A DNA stretch of 64,000 bases from Vampirovibrio chlorellavorus (GTDB lineage: Bacteria; Cyanobacteriota; Vampirovibrionia; Vampirovibrionales; Vampirovibrionaceae). This document shows, piece after piece, positions 53,655 to 64,000 of the stretch; positions within the stretch are counted from its first letter, which is position 1, and each line of letters opens with the position of its first letter. Below the pieces are notes generated by a model. It saw only the letters and a program-made list of their open reading frames with translations, was not told the origin of the DNA and ran no database searches. The stretch lies in NCBI GenBank assembly GCA_001858525.1, contig LAPX01000008.1, positions 1-64,000 of the forward strand, written 5' to 3'. Position numbers and translations under genes: made by a program.

Positions 53655-55302
53655 CAGCTTTCATTCCGTTCAGGATGTGGGAGGAGGTAACTTCGCCAAC
53701 GGCCTTCAGCAGGCGCACTTGGGCTTCATTGAAATCAAAAATGGCGCGCACCACCCGCACCCGAGCGAGAGCCAGAGCCGTTTGCGCGTTCAGAACATCC
53801 ACGTTGATGCCCAACCCGGCTTTATAGCGTCCGAAAGACAGGCGATAGGCCTCTTCTGAAACGTCTAGTTGTTCCTGAGCCGTAAAAATCGATTTGGCAC
53901 CGGCTCGGCTGTCCAGAAAAGCATTGATGACTTCCGTCTGTACCGAGCGTTCCTGCTGCTGCAACCTGACTTTTTGCTGGGCCACCAGCAAACGACGGGT
54001 GCGGTAATCGAGCGGCAGTGAGGTCCCCAGACCGTTAAAAAGATTGGATTGAATGGCCAGACCGCCAAAGCGACCCAGACCCAACTTGTCAATTTCTGGG
54101 CCGGTGCCGTTAATGTAAGCTTGCAAGGTCACCGTGGGAATGGCATCAGCCAGTACCGCTTTTCCCTCGTAGCCAAGTGCCCGAATTTCCTGCTGAATGA
54201 CTTTCAGGGTGGGGTTTTTCTCCATGGCCCGAGCCACTAACTGCTGCGTATTTACACTCAGCGGAATCAAAATTCGTGCTTCCGCCCGCACCTGAGGAGG
54301 CAACAAGCCCACGTCCGGATCCAGGTTCAACCGATTCAACAAATTTTGCTGGGCCTTGGCCAAATCATTTTCCGCGGAAATCAGCTGCTGTTCCCGTTCA
54401 ATCAGCTGAGACCGAGCCCGTTCCAAGTCCAGCTTGGTGCCGACACCAGCCTTTAAACGAGCGGCGTTCAGGGCCACCTGACTCTGCACTTCCTGGATAT
54501 TTGCCCGCACGTTGGCCAAACTAACACCTGCGGCAATCAACTCATAGTATTCAATGGTGGCTTGGGTCAGCTGCTCTTGCAGGGTTTGATTCAGCAGATA
54601 TTTAGCTCCTCGGGCCCGCTGTTTGAAGGCCAGAGAGGTAAACACATCGCGTCCACCGGGATTAATAACCCAGCTGGCTGTGGCTTGCGGGACAATCCGG
54701 GTTTGATAAACCTGCAAGGTCTGGCTGCCAAAAATCTGGATAGCCCCCTGAAAGCGGGACTGGTTATAACTCCCACTGACATCCGGCAGTAAATCAGAAA
54801 TTGAACGGTAAAAGCGGTTATTTTCCACTTTGGCGTTAATGGTGGAATCCTGTAAAAACAGGTTCTGCTTTTCCACCAGTTTTAAAACCGTGACCAAGTC
54901 GACCGGATACTCTTCGACTTTTACCACAGAGGCCGTTAGCACCTTGTTCAGTAATGAACGTCCCTCTTGTAGCTTCTCTTCATCAAACAACTGAACGGGT
55001 TGCTGCTCCAAGGCCTGAATATCCGGGGTCACCGGCGGTCCCGCGTAAGGCAAATTACGGTCACCGGCTTTTTCCTGAGGGGACAATGGTTCGGCAGGCT
55101 TTGCGGTATTGGGTGCCTGAGCCGGATAAACAGACTGCCCCGTTGCAGGCGCAACTTGTGGCGTCGGCATGGATTGTGCAACCTGAGATAAGGGCTCAGG
55201 TGTTTCGGCAAAACTTTGAACTGTGTTGAACAGCAAACAAACCAGCGCCATCATTGAAGACAGACGTAGTGAAAGGACAAGTGTCGGCATCAAACGTTCC
55301 AT
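53623..55302 (-). CDS. TolC-like outer membrane efflux protein
   Basis: A 559-residue outer membrane factor. The signal peptide (ALVCLLFNTVQSFA) is followed by a Pro/Gln/Glu-rich linker of about 90 residues and two OEP repeats: the first has VTLKLVEKQN-like start and NPGGRD, the second has NPTLKVIQQEI and LDVSEEAYRLSFGRYKAG near the C-terminus. It forms the outer membrane duct for the RND pump. ATG 55302 or 55290 are both possible starts. Upstream, TCCTAG repeats at 55338 and 55352 may be part of the operon's control region. Confidence 0.93.
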   Translation of the reverse strand: MERLMPTLVLSLRLSSMMALVCLLFNTVQSFAETPEPLSQVAQSMPTPQVAPATGQSVYPAQAPNTAKPAEPLSPQEKAGDRNLPYAGPPVTPDIQALEQQPVQLFDEEKLQEGRSLLNKVLTASVVKVEEYPVDLVTVLKLVEKQNLFLQDSTINAKVENNRFYRSISDLLPDVSGSYNQSRFQGAIQIFGSQTLQVYQTRIVPQATASWVINPGGRDVFTSLAFKQRARGAKYLLNQTLQEQLTQATIEYYELIAAGVSLANVRANIQEVQSQVALNAARLKAGVGTKLDLERARSQLIEREQQLISAENDLAKAQQNLLNRLNLDPDVGLLPPQVRAEARILIPLSVNTQQLVARAMEKNPTLKVIQQEIRALGYEGKAVLADAIPTVTLQAYINGTGPEIDKLGLGRFGGLAIQSNLFNGLGTSLPLDYRTRRLLVAQQKVRLQQQERSVQTEVINAFLDSRAGAKSIFTAQEQLDVSEEAYRLSFGRYKAGLGINVDVLNAQTALALARVRVVRAIFDFNEAQVRLLKAVGEVTSSHILNGMKADAFTQNIKSP

Positions 55303-55399
55303 TAATCAGGCTTTAGGACTAATTCAGTGATCAGCTATCCTAGGCCTATTGTCCTAGACTATTCTGGATTTGGCAATTAGAAAAGTGAATTGAGAAAAG

Positions 55400-56152
55400 C
55401 TAATTCAGGTTGGGACGGGCAGATTCCTGCAAACGATTCAGGTATTGGCCCAGCGCATAAGCCATATCCCCACGCGTCATGGGCTTCAGTGGATTCAAAC
55501 GAGCGCCTTCGGCGACATCCACAAAACCACTTTTCAAGGCAGTAACCAAGGCCTTTTTAGCCCAGACCGGTATTTGAGCGGCATCGGGATAAGGGGTCAA
55601 AATGGAAGTGATGGTCTCATCATCATACTGCTGAACCCCATACGCCTGCGCCATGATAGACAGCGCCTCAGCCCGATTTATGCGCTGATTGGGATAAAAG
55701 TAGCCGGGCCGATAGCCCTTCATAATGCCCAGACGAATAACGGTTTCAATGCTCGGAGCGGCCCAATGGTTGGCAGACACATCTTTCAGCACCACAGCCT
55801 GATCCACCGCACTTTTGCGAGAATCCAACTGAAAAGCCTTCGTCAGAACGGTGGCTAATTCTGCCCGAGAAAGGGGATGCTGGGGCTGGAAATTCCCCTT
55901 GGCATCAGCTTGCATCCACCCAGCCGTCTGCACCATTTCAATGGCCTTTTCACGACTGATTTTAGTGATTGGCACACGCTGATCCCGCAAGGTCTGAGAG
56001 TCATCCACGGTCTGCGAAGGCACCGCTGGGGCTTCCTGAGCTGTAGAGGGCTCCTGGGCCAAGGCGAACAACCCCATAACGGCCATCCAGCCCATCAGGG
56101 ATAACACACTCAAACTTAACCAGCGCTTGCCCGGTACTTGCAAGGATTTCAT
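55400..56152 (-). CDS. Secreted SLH-domain protein
   Basis: A 250-residue protein with an N-terminal signal segment (LSLMGWMAVMGLFALAQ) and three SLH-like repeats: HPLSRAELATVLTKAFQL, YPNQRINRAEALSIMAQAYGV and NPLKPMTRGDMAYALGQYL. SLH modules attach proteins to cell-wall polymers; in cyanobacteria-like lineages they occur in outer membrane-peptidoglycan linkers. GGAG lies 9 nt before the start. It is between gyrB and the tolC operon, but has 97 nt to the latter and may have its own promoter. Confidence 0.88.
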   Translation of the reverse strand: MKSLQVPGKRWLSLSVLSLMGWMAVMGLFALAQEPSTAQEAPAVPSQTVDDSQTLRDQRVPITKISREKAIEMVQTAGWMQADAKGNFQPQHPLSRAELATVLTKAFQLDSRKSAVDQAVVLKDVSANHWAAPSIETVIRLGIMKGYRPGYFYPNQRINRAEALSIMAQAYGVQQYDDETITSILTPYPDAAQIPVWAKKALVTALKSGFVDVAEGARLNPLKPMTRGDMAYALGQYLNRLQESARPNLN

Positions 56153-56311
56153 CTCTATTCTCTCCGAATTAAAAAACCGCGAATTAAAAAAGCAGATAGA
56201 CGCAAATCAAACGTATTGCGCATCATCCTAACACAAAGTGCCATCACCTCAAGAAGAGAGAAAGCGCCATCCAGGGTAGGATAACGCTTCCCAATTCGAT
56301 TGAAACCAGAA

Positions 56312-59083
<2,772 letters not shown>

Positions 59084-59863
59084 TCAAAGGGATTTTTTAG
59101 CCACTTTACCCACCCGAGGCTTCACATCCACTTTGCAACAAAAATCGGCCACCGGGCAAACCTCGCAATGGGGGCCAATGGGGCGACAAATTTGCTGCCC
59201 TTGCAGCACCATCATGGTGTTAATCACGCTCCAATAGGGGCCGGGTAAAATCTTGCGCAGCACCATTTCAGTCTCATCCGGGGTTTGAGTTTGCACATAG
59301 CCCAACCGGTTGCAAATGCGATGCACGTGAATGTCCACGCAAATGGCAGGCAGCCCATGCCCAAGACCCACTACCAGATTGGCCGTTTTCCGTCCCACCC
59401 CTTTCAGGGTCAAGAGTTCTTCAATGGTTTTGGGCGTGGCTCCGCCAAACTCATCCAGCAGTTTTTGGGAAAAATCCAGAATGCTTTGGGCCTTGGTTTT
59501 GTAAAAACCCACCGGATAAATCAGCTCTGCGATTTGAGAAACGGGCAGTTGAACCATTTTGTCCGGCGTGTCGGCCTGGGCGAACAATCGCTCGCTGGCG
59601 GGCATGGTTACTTCATCTTTGGTTCGCAAGCTGAGCACGCAAGCCACCAATACCTTATAAGGATCGTGCTGGGTCAGCTCCCCCATGGGGTGATAATGAT
59701 AGGTGCGGGTCAAGGTTTCCAGCACCTGGCACATGGTGTGGGTGTCCAGCGTACAAGCCGATGCAGGCATTGAGGAAGCGTTCTTTTGCGCTTTTTGAGA
59801 GGAAGAAGTCTTTTTAGTGAGAGATTTCGGTTCGGGTTTGGCCGACTTGGACTTGGAGGGCAT
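59084..59863 (-). CDS. nth: Endonuclease III
   Basis: A 259-residue DNA glycosylase/AP lyase that removes oxidised pyrimidines. The HhH-GPD motif is [19 protein letters not shown], with the catalytic Lys in VGRKTA and Asp in CVDIHVHR. The [4Fe-4S] Cys pattern C-x6-C-x2-C-x5-C is present near the C-terminus (from [11 protein letters not shown] onward). An extra Lys/Ser-rich N-terminus of about 40 residues could aid DNA binding. ATG 59863 has AGAGG 9 nt upstream. It lies 63 nt after the M23 peptidase stop codon, in reverse order on the map (it is transcribed away from obg). Confidence 0.94.
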   Translation of the reverse strand: MPSKSKSAKPEPKSLTKKTSSSQKAQKNASSMPASACTLDTHTMCQVLETLTRTYHYHPMGELTQHDPYKVLVACVLSLRTKDEVTMPASERLFAQADTPDKMVQLPVSQIAELIYPVGFYKTKAQSILDFSQKLLDEFGGATPKTIEELLTLKGVGRKTANLVVGLGHGLPAICVDIHVHRICNRLGYVQTQTPDETEMVLRKILPGPYWSVINTMMVLQGQQICRPIGPHCEVCPVADFCCKVDVKPRVGKVAKKSL

Positions 59864-59944
59864 GAAATGTGGCCTCTGCACTTACCAACATATCCTTATT
59901 TTATGCCAAACCCTTTTCCAGACCAAAAAGAAAGCGGCAAAGCC

Positions 59945-60949
59945 CTAGTTACACTTGGGCACGTTGGCCACCCACTGATTGGGGTTCACTGGCAACCCGC
60001 TGGCATACAGTCCCCAATGCAAGTGCGGTCCGGAGGCAAATCCCGTAGAGCCCACATAGCCAATGGTCTGGCCTTTTTTCACGGTTTCTCCCGGTTTAAC
60101 AGCCAACTTGGACATGTGAATATACACCGACCCAATGCCTTGCCCGTGATCCAGGCCCACGGTGCCGCCATGCAAGCGGTACATGGTGGCAATTTTCACC
60201 ACTCCGGCAGCGGTGGCCTTAATGGGTCGCCCAGCCGGTGAGCGCAAATCGACGCCCTTGTGATAGTCACCAATGGACACCCCATTGTGGTAACGCTTCA
60301 CCCCAAACGGGGAGTTTTGACAATCCACGGTGGGGCTGACAAAGGGCTCCTGCCAATAACGCACCGGACTGACCGTGTCTTTGAGTGCCTGAATGGCTTC
60401 CAGCTCACCCGGTAAAGGCTGAAGCCCAGCCGTGCCTTTGCTCACGGAAACATTCTGGGTTTTATAGCGGCCATCCTGAATGGTCACATTAGTGGTTTTT
60501 ACCGACACCCCTGCGGCATTGTAAATGGAAAGCGGATACACCCCGGGCTTTTCATACACGGAAACCGGTAACAGGGCCAACAATTGGCCATCGGGCTGGC
60601 TGAACAGACGGGCTTTACGGCCAGCCAGTGTGGCATAGGCGTAATCATTGGTGCCCAGTTGCATGCCAGTGGCATGTTGCAAGGTCACTTTCAACACCTC
60701 ACCCTGCTTCACCGCGCTGGCCGATTTTAGCTGAAGGCCTTGCGCAGCGTTAGCGGCACCAGTATTGCTGGACACGGCATGCATGGCCCAGGGCTTGGCG
60801 GCGGGATGCGATTGAGAAGCGGACGGGGTCAATTCAGCGCTGTCGCTGGCGGGGCCCGGCAAGGGCACCGGCTGAGACTGGGCCAACCAGGAACCGGCCA
60901 GTAACACCATCAAAGCCATCGGCAGCAAGCCATATCGTTTTACGCCCAA
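59945..60949 (-). CDS. Secreted M23 (LytM) peptidase
   Basis: A 334-residue protein with a signal peptide (GLLPMALMVLLAGSWLAQS). A beta-rich middle region (about 80-170) resembles an Ig-like domain. The C-terminal LytM domain has HKGVDLRSPAGRPI, YIHMS and GPHLHWG, the zinc ligands and catalytic His. It likely cleaves peptidoglycan cross-links. The start is taken at TTG 60949: GGGAGAG lies 8 nt upstream, and this start directly precedes the signal peptide. Longer frames begin with TTG at 60988. Confidence 0.9.
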   Translation of the reverse strand: MGVKRYGLLPMALMVLLAGSWLAQSQPVPLPGPASDSAELTPSASQSHPAAKPWAMHAVSSNTGAANAAQGLQLKSASAVKQGEVLKVTLQHATGMQLGTNDYAYATLAGRKARLFSQPDGQLLALLPVSVYEKPGVYPLSIYNAAGVSVKTTNVTIQDGRYKTQNVSVSKGTAGLQPLPGELEAIQALKDTVSPVRYWQEPFVSPTVDCQNSPFGVKRYHNGVSIGDYHKGVDLRSPAGRPIKATAAGVVKIATMYRLHGGTVGLDHGQGIGSVYIHMSKLAVKPGETVKKGQTIGYVGSTGFASGPHLHWGLYASGLPVNPNQWVANVPKCN

Positions 60950-61209
60950 AGCACACTCTCCCAAAACTTTAATGCGGCAATCGATCAAACTCAGGGCAAA
61001 CCAGAGCGACCTTTTTATTTATTATAACGAGGCTGCTCCCATCCAGCCAAGCGTGAACCTGTCCCCGGTTTGTAGTACCATACCCGCATAACCGATTCAG
61101 ATAAAGTACCCGCAACTCCCATTGCCCAGTCTTGGGCAAAATCTGTCCCCCACCTCGATTTCCTCTCCCCCCATCTACCCAGCCCCACCCGTTTGATAAG
61201 GATTGCCCC

Positions 61210-62523
61210 ATGTTTGTTGATAAGGCCACCATTCACATTATGTCCGGCTCCGGCGGTAACGGCATGGTGGCCTGGCGACGGGAAAAATACGTGCCCTTTG
61301 GCGGTCCGGCTGGTGGTGACGGCGGTCGCGGCGGTGATGTCTTTATTGAGGCCACCAGCGACCTGAATACCCTGATGGACTTTAAATACATGTCCATTTT
61401 CAAGGCCGAAGACGGGGAAAAGGGCGGCATTAAAAACATGCACGGTAAAAACGGCAAAGACATCATTATTCGAGTCCCCTGCGGCACCATTATTCGAGAT
61501 GCAGACAACGGCGACGCTATTGCCGACCTTCGGGAACCTGGCGATCGTGTTCTGGTAGCCGCTGGTGGCAGAGGGGGCCGAGGCAACTCCCGCTTTACCT
61601 CCTCCAAGCGTCAGGCTCCCCAATTTTCAGAACCCGGGGAATCGGCCATTGAGCGGAATCTGGAACTGGAGTTAAAACTCCTGGCTCAGGTAGGTATTAT
61701 TGGCCTACCCAACGCCGGAAAATCCACCCTCATCAGCGTAATTAGCGCAGCCAAACCCAAAATTGCCGATTACCCCTTTACCACCCTGGTTCCCAATCTG
61801 GGTGTGGTTAAAAAACCCAACGGCGATGGCGTTGTGGTGGCTGATATTCCCGGTTTGGTGGAAGGGGCCAGCGAAGGCATTGGCCTGGGTCACGAATTTT
61901 TACGCCACGTGGAGCGCACCCGCCTGCTGTTGCACCTGGTAGACCTCTCCGCACCGGAAGACACCATTATTCCCAACTTCGACTTGATCAACACCGAGCT
62001 GGCCAAGTACAGCCAAAAACTGGCCAAAAAGCCCCAGATCATTGTGCTTTCCAAGATTGACGCTGTGCCCGAAGAGGTGCTGGATCATTACCGGGCGGAA
62101 CTGGCCCAGAAAACCCAAGGACTGGTCTTCGCCATTTCCTCGGTCACCCATCAGGGCATTGATCCGCTGCTGCACCACGTCTTCCGCATGCTGGAAGAAC
62201 TGCCACCGGATGAGGAAGTGGTCCCCTTGGTGGCCGATTTACGAGCATTTGACAACGATGACAGCCACTTTGAGATTCTTCGCAAAGGCAAAGTCTTTGA
62301 AGTGGCCAGCGGCAAAATCGATCGCCTGTTCAGCGTGACCGATATGAAAAACCGGGAAGCCTCTCAGCGCCTTATGAACATCATCAAGGCCATGGGCGTG
62401 TACAAGGAACTGGCCAAACTGGGGGCCCAGGAAGGGCACATTGTGCAAATGGCCGGGCTGGAATTTGAGTACTACCCGGATGATGAAGACGCCATGGCCC
62501 TGCCACTCTCGCTAGAGGATTAA
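61210..62523 (+). CDS. obg: Obg/CgtA GTPase
   Basis: A 437-residue essential GTPase for ribosome assembly and stress control. The Gly-rich Obg fold opens with MFVDKATIHIMSGSGGNGM and GGPAGGDGGRGGDV. The G-domain has GLPNAGKSTLISV, DIPGLVEGASEGIGLG and VLSKIDAV. An OCT domain (about 350-430) ends with an acidic tail. AAGGA precedes the ATG at 61210. It is monocistronic, followed by copy C of the inverted repeat. Confidence 0.97.
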   Translation: MFVDKATIHIMSGSGGNGMVAWRREKYVPFGGPAGGDGGRGGDVFIEATSDLNTLMDFKYMSIFKAEDGEKGGIKNMHGKNGKDIIIRVPCGTIIRDADNGDAIADLREPGDRVLVAAGGRGGRGNSRFTSSKRQAPQFSEPGESAIERNLELELKLLAQVGIIGLPNAGKSTLISVISAAKPKIADYPFTTLVPNLGVVKKPNGDGVVVADIPGLVEGASEGIGLGHEFLRHVERTRLLLHLVDLSAPEDTIIPNFDLINTELAKYSQKLAKKPQIIVLSKIDAVPEEVLDHYRAELAQKTQGLVFAISSVTHQGIDPLLHHVFRMLEELPPDEEVVPLVADLRAFDNDDSHFEILRKGKVFEVASGKIDRLFSVTDMKNREASQRLMNIIKAMGVYKELAKLGAQEGHIVQMAGLEFEYYPDDEDAMALPLSLED

Positions 62524-62535
62524 AAGCGGTTAAAT

Positions 62536-62683
62536 AGGTGAGGCTTGCTCCCCAAGGCGTTTGTAACTGTTTGAGTACAGCGAGTTAAAAAGAAGGCCGC
62601 TTGCAAACTTTGCACCGAGCCATTCTCTGGCTTGTTTAAGCTGCACGCAGCTTTACAAACACCTTGGGGAGCAAGCCTCACCT
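62536..62683. repeat. Long inverted repeat with conserved core, copy C
   Basis: Arms of 31 nt (62536-62566 and 62653-62683) match at all but one position and enclose 86 nt. GTTTGTAACTG followed by AGTACAGCGAGTT (62559-62591 overall) is the core shared with copies A and B. CTGCACGCAG (62641-62650) is shared with copy A. A small AGCCA/TGGCT hairpin lies in the middle. The right arm overlaps the last codons of the convergent gene. Confidence 0.9.
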
Positions 62684-63775
62684 TAACCCTGATTGAGCAG
62701 TTCCCCCGCCCAGTAAGGCAATGCGATTGTCCAGCTCCAGAATGACCCGGATCAGCAGATAGGCTACCTGAATGGCCAGCACCGAGACCCCACCCGCCGG
62801 GTGCAATCCCACCGATTGTCGGCCTGAAGGGCCCACACTGTCAGGCGCAGGGTCGGGCGTAGGAATCCCGGAAGGCTGAGCGTCCGCAGTCGCCGCGCCA
62901 CCCTTTGCGTCATGGCCGTTTCGCTCACTGGCGTTGGGGGTAAACAGCAGACGAACGGGCAAAACCACCGTTGTCGCTTGTTGTAAGCCCGTTTCTATGG
63001 AGGCCAGATAAGGCACCGCTAAGGCCTCATGCGCCACCACGGCCTGCCAATGGCCCGCTGGCTTGTCCGCATCTGGCAAAATCACCGCCCTAAAGGCCCC
63101 CAGGCTCAGGGTCTCCAAATACACCACCAGTTGAGGCTCCGCCGATTCGGCACTCCCTTCGCCCCCCTCCTCCGGTGCTTCAAAGCGCAAGGTAAAGGCC
63201 TGAGGCGGGTGCAAAGGATAAAAGGGCAGGTACAAGGTCACCGTGGCATCCAAGGCGCCTTGCGGCCCCTGTTTGATTTTATCCGCCAACTCGCCCAACC
63301 CCTGCATCAGCGTCCCGATATCCCCCAAACCCGCCATGGCCGACGGATTCCCTTGCAACAATTTCAGCAATTTCTCCTGGGCCTTATCCATCCGCCCTTG
63401 TAAAAAATCCTGCAACGCTTCCAGCGGCACTTTGGACGCTTCCTGCATCAACGCGTCCAGCAAGGCCTGACCCAGGGCCGGTTCCTGCTCCGATAACAGG
63501 GCCAACAACTGAATCATCTCCTTGGGCAACTGAAATAAATTCCGCAGCAGCTTGGCCAAATCCTCAGCAGGCAAGGCCAGATGCCCGGCCATGAGTTCCG
63601 CCAAGGGCATCGTCCCCGCTGGCAGCCCGGCCCCATTGGACACAGTTTGACTGCCCGGGCTGGCTCCCCCCGCCGGGCCTCGATCACTGGCGGGCTGAGG
63701 CCCATCCCCTTGCGCCGGCCCCCGAGACTGATAGGATTGTCCGGGCGGCCTGAAGTTGGGACCTATAAAACTCAC
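62678..63775 (-). CDS. Pro/Gly-rich protein with possible FliK-like C-terminal domain
   Basis: A 365-residue protein. The N-terminal 60 residues are Pro/Gly/Ser-rich. Residues about 65-165 are helical and Leu-rich. The segment about 175-275 (VTLYLPFYPLHPPQAFTLRF, then LVVYLETLSLGAFRAVIL) resembles the C-terminal domain of flagellar hook-length control proteins, where a similar beta-rich pattern is found. A Pro/Asp-rich linker and a hydrophobic end (VSVLAIQVAYLLIRVILEL) follow. The flagellar assignment is tentative. The last codons overlap the right arm of inverted repeat C. Confidence 0.45.
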   Translation of the reverse strand: MSFIGPNFRPPGQSYQSRGPAQGDGPQPASDRGPAGGASPGSQTVSNGAGLPAGTMPLAELMAGHLALPAEDLAKLLRNLFQLPKEMIQLLALLSEQEPALGQALLDALMQEASKVPLEALQDFLQGRMDKAQEKLLKLLQGNPSAMAGLGDIGTLMQGLGELADKIKQGPQGALDATVTLYLPFYPLHPPQAFTLRFEAPEEGGEGSAESAEPQLVVYLETLSLGAFRAVILPDADKPAGHWQAVVAHEALAVPYLASIETGLQQATTVVLPVRLLFTPNASERNGHDAKGGAATADAQPSGIPTPDPAPDSVGPSGRQSVGLHPAGGVSVLAIQVAYLLIRVILELDNRIALLGGGTAQSGLR

Positions 63776-63902
63776 GACCTAGTAAGCTCCAAAATAGTAA
63801 ACTCCAGATTATAGACACTGCAATCCATCACAGCCCAATTAGGCAGTTCTCTGATTGTATCGGCCAACCCTTTCAAAAGTTGAGCCCGCTTTAAAACGGT
63901 CT

Positions 63903-64000
63903 CTAATCCATAAGATAATCAGATCCAGGCAGCGGGCCATAAACGGCATCCAGAATTTCTAGAAACACAATGTCACTAAACGGCCTCTCAAAGGCTGTTC
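63903..64000 (-). CDS. C-terminal end of a leftward gene cut by the window edge
   Basis: A frame open from the window edge for 31 codons ends in TAG at 63903-63905. It reads TAFERPFSDIVFLEILDAV near its visible start. It is too short to assign. It would be co-directional with the FliK-like gene, 127 nt upstream of it. Confidence 0.4.
   Translation of the reverse strand, partial: TAFERPFSDIVFLEILDAVYGPLPGSDYLMD

Noticed and set aside
55338-55357. TCCTAG direct repeats as operator of the efflux operon
   Set aside because: Two 6-bp repeats are too short to claim, and no TetR or MarR regulator is nearby; mentioned only as context.

Overview
The window is a contiguous piece of chromosome from a Gram-negative-type bacterium. 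It has a TolC/RND efflux system, a lipoprotein adaptor, an SLH-domain protein and secreted proteases, and shows no phage, plasmid or CRISPR features. DUF4168-like and GerMN-like genes, a Maf-type flagellin glycosyltransferase and an alpha-glucan region with unrecognised membrane proteins together suggest a non-photosynthetic cyanobacterial relative (Vampirovibrio/Melainabacteria-like). That placement is inference; no rRNA or ribosomal protein gene is present to test it.

Layout. 1-6.7 kb: a truncated ThiF-like gene, a DUF4168-like secreted protein, then a leftward aromatic amino acid operon (DAHP synthase, aroA-aroK fusion, aroC, chorismate mutase, prephenate dehydratase). The operon is preceded by a leader peptide rich in Phe and Tyr and by an attenuator. 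6.8-15 kb: Maf glycosyltransferase, zinc ribbons, hemerythrin-cupin, flavin-binding stress protein, matrixin protease, MFS exporter, universal stress protein. 15-27 kb: corrinoid adenosyltransferase, trypsin-like protease, a CBS/histidine kinase/response regulator operon, a second universal stress protein, D-lactate dehydrogenase-like enzyme, GerMN protein, dienelactone hydrolase, HU and an orphan response regulator. 27-44 kb: a secreted TPR protein, then an alpha-glucan locus with a greatly enlarged GT5 synthase, a three-gene operon of two related membrane proteins and a GH13 enzyme, a 1429-residue GH13-like protein and a sugar transporter of the sucrose/GPH type. 44-64 kb: ABC-F, BipA/TypA, a tolC-mfp-RND operon, SLH protein, gyrB, nth, an M23 peptidase, obg and a FliK-like protein.

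Three observations stand out. First, the aro operon has a complete ribosome-mediated attenuator: a 24-codon leader peptide with five Phe, three Tyr and one Trp, an antiterminator segment and a terminator. Second, three long inverted repeats (6538-6669, 22711-22792, 62536-62683) share a nearly identical loop core but have unrelated stem arms, each self-complementary. Third, the alpha-glucan locus combines oversized enzymes with two uncharacterised membrane proteins in overlapping frames and may be an undescribed polysaccharide system.
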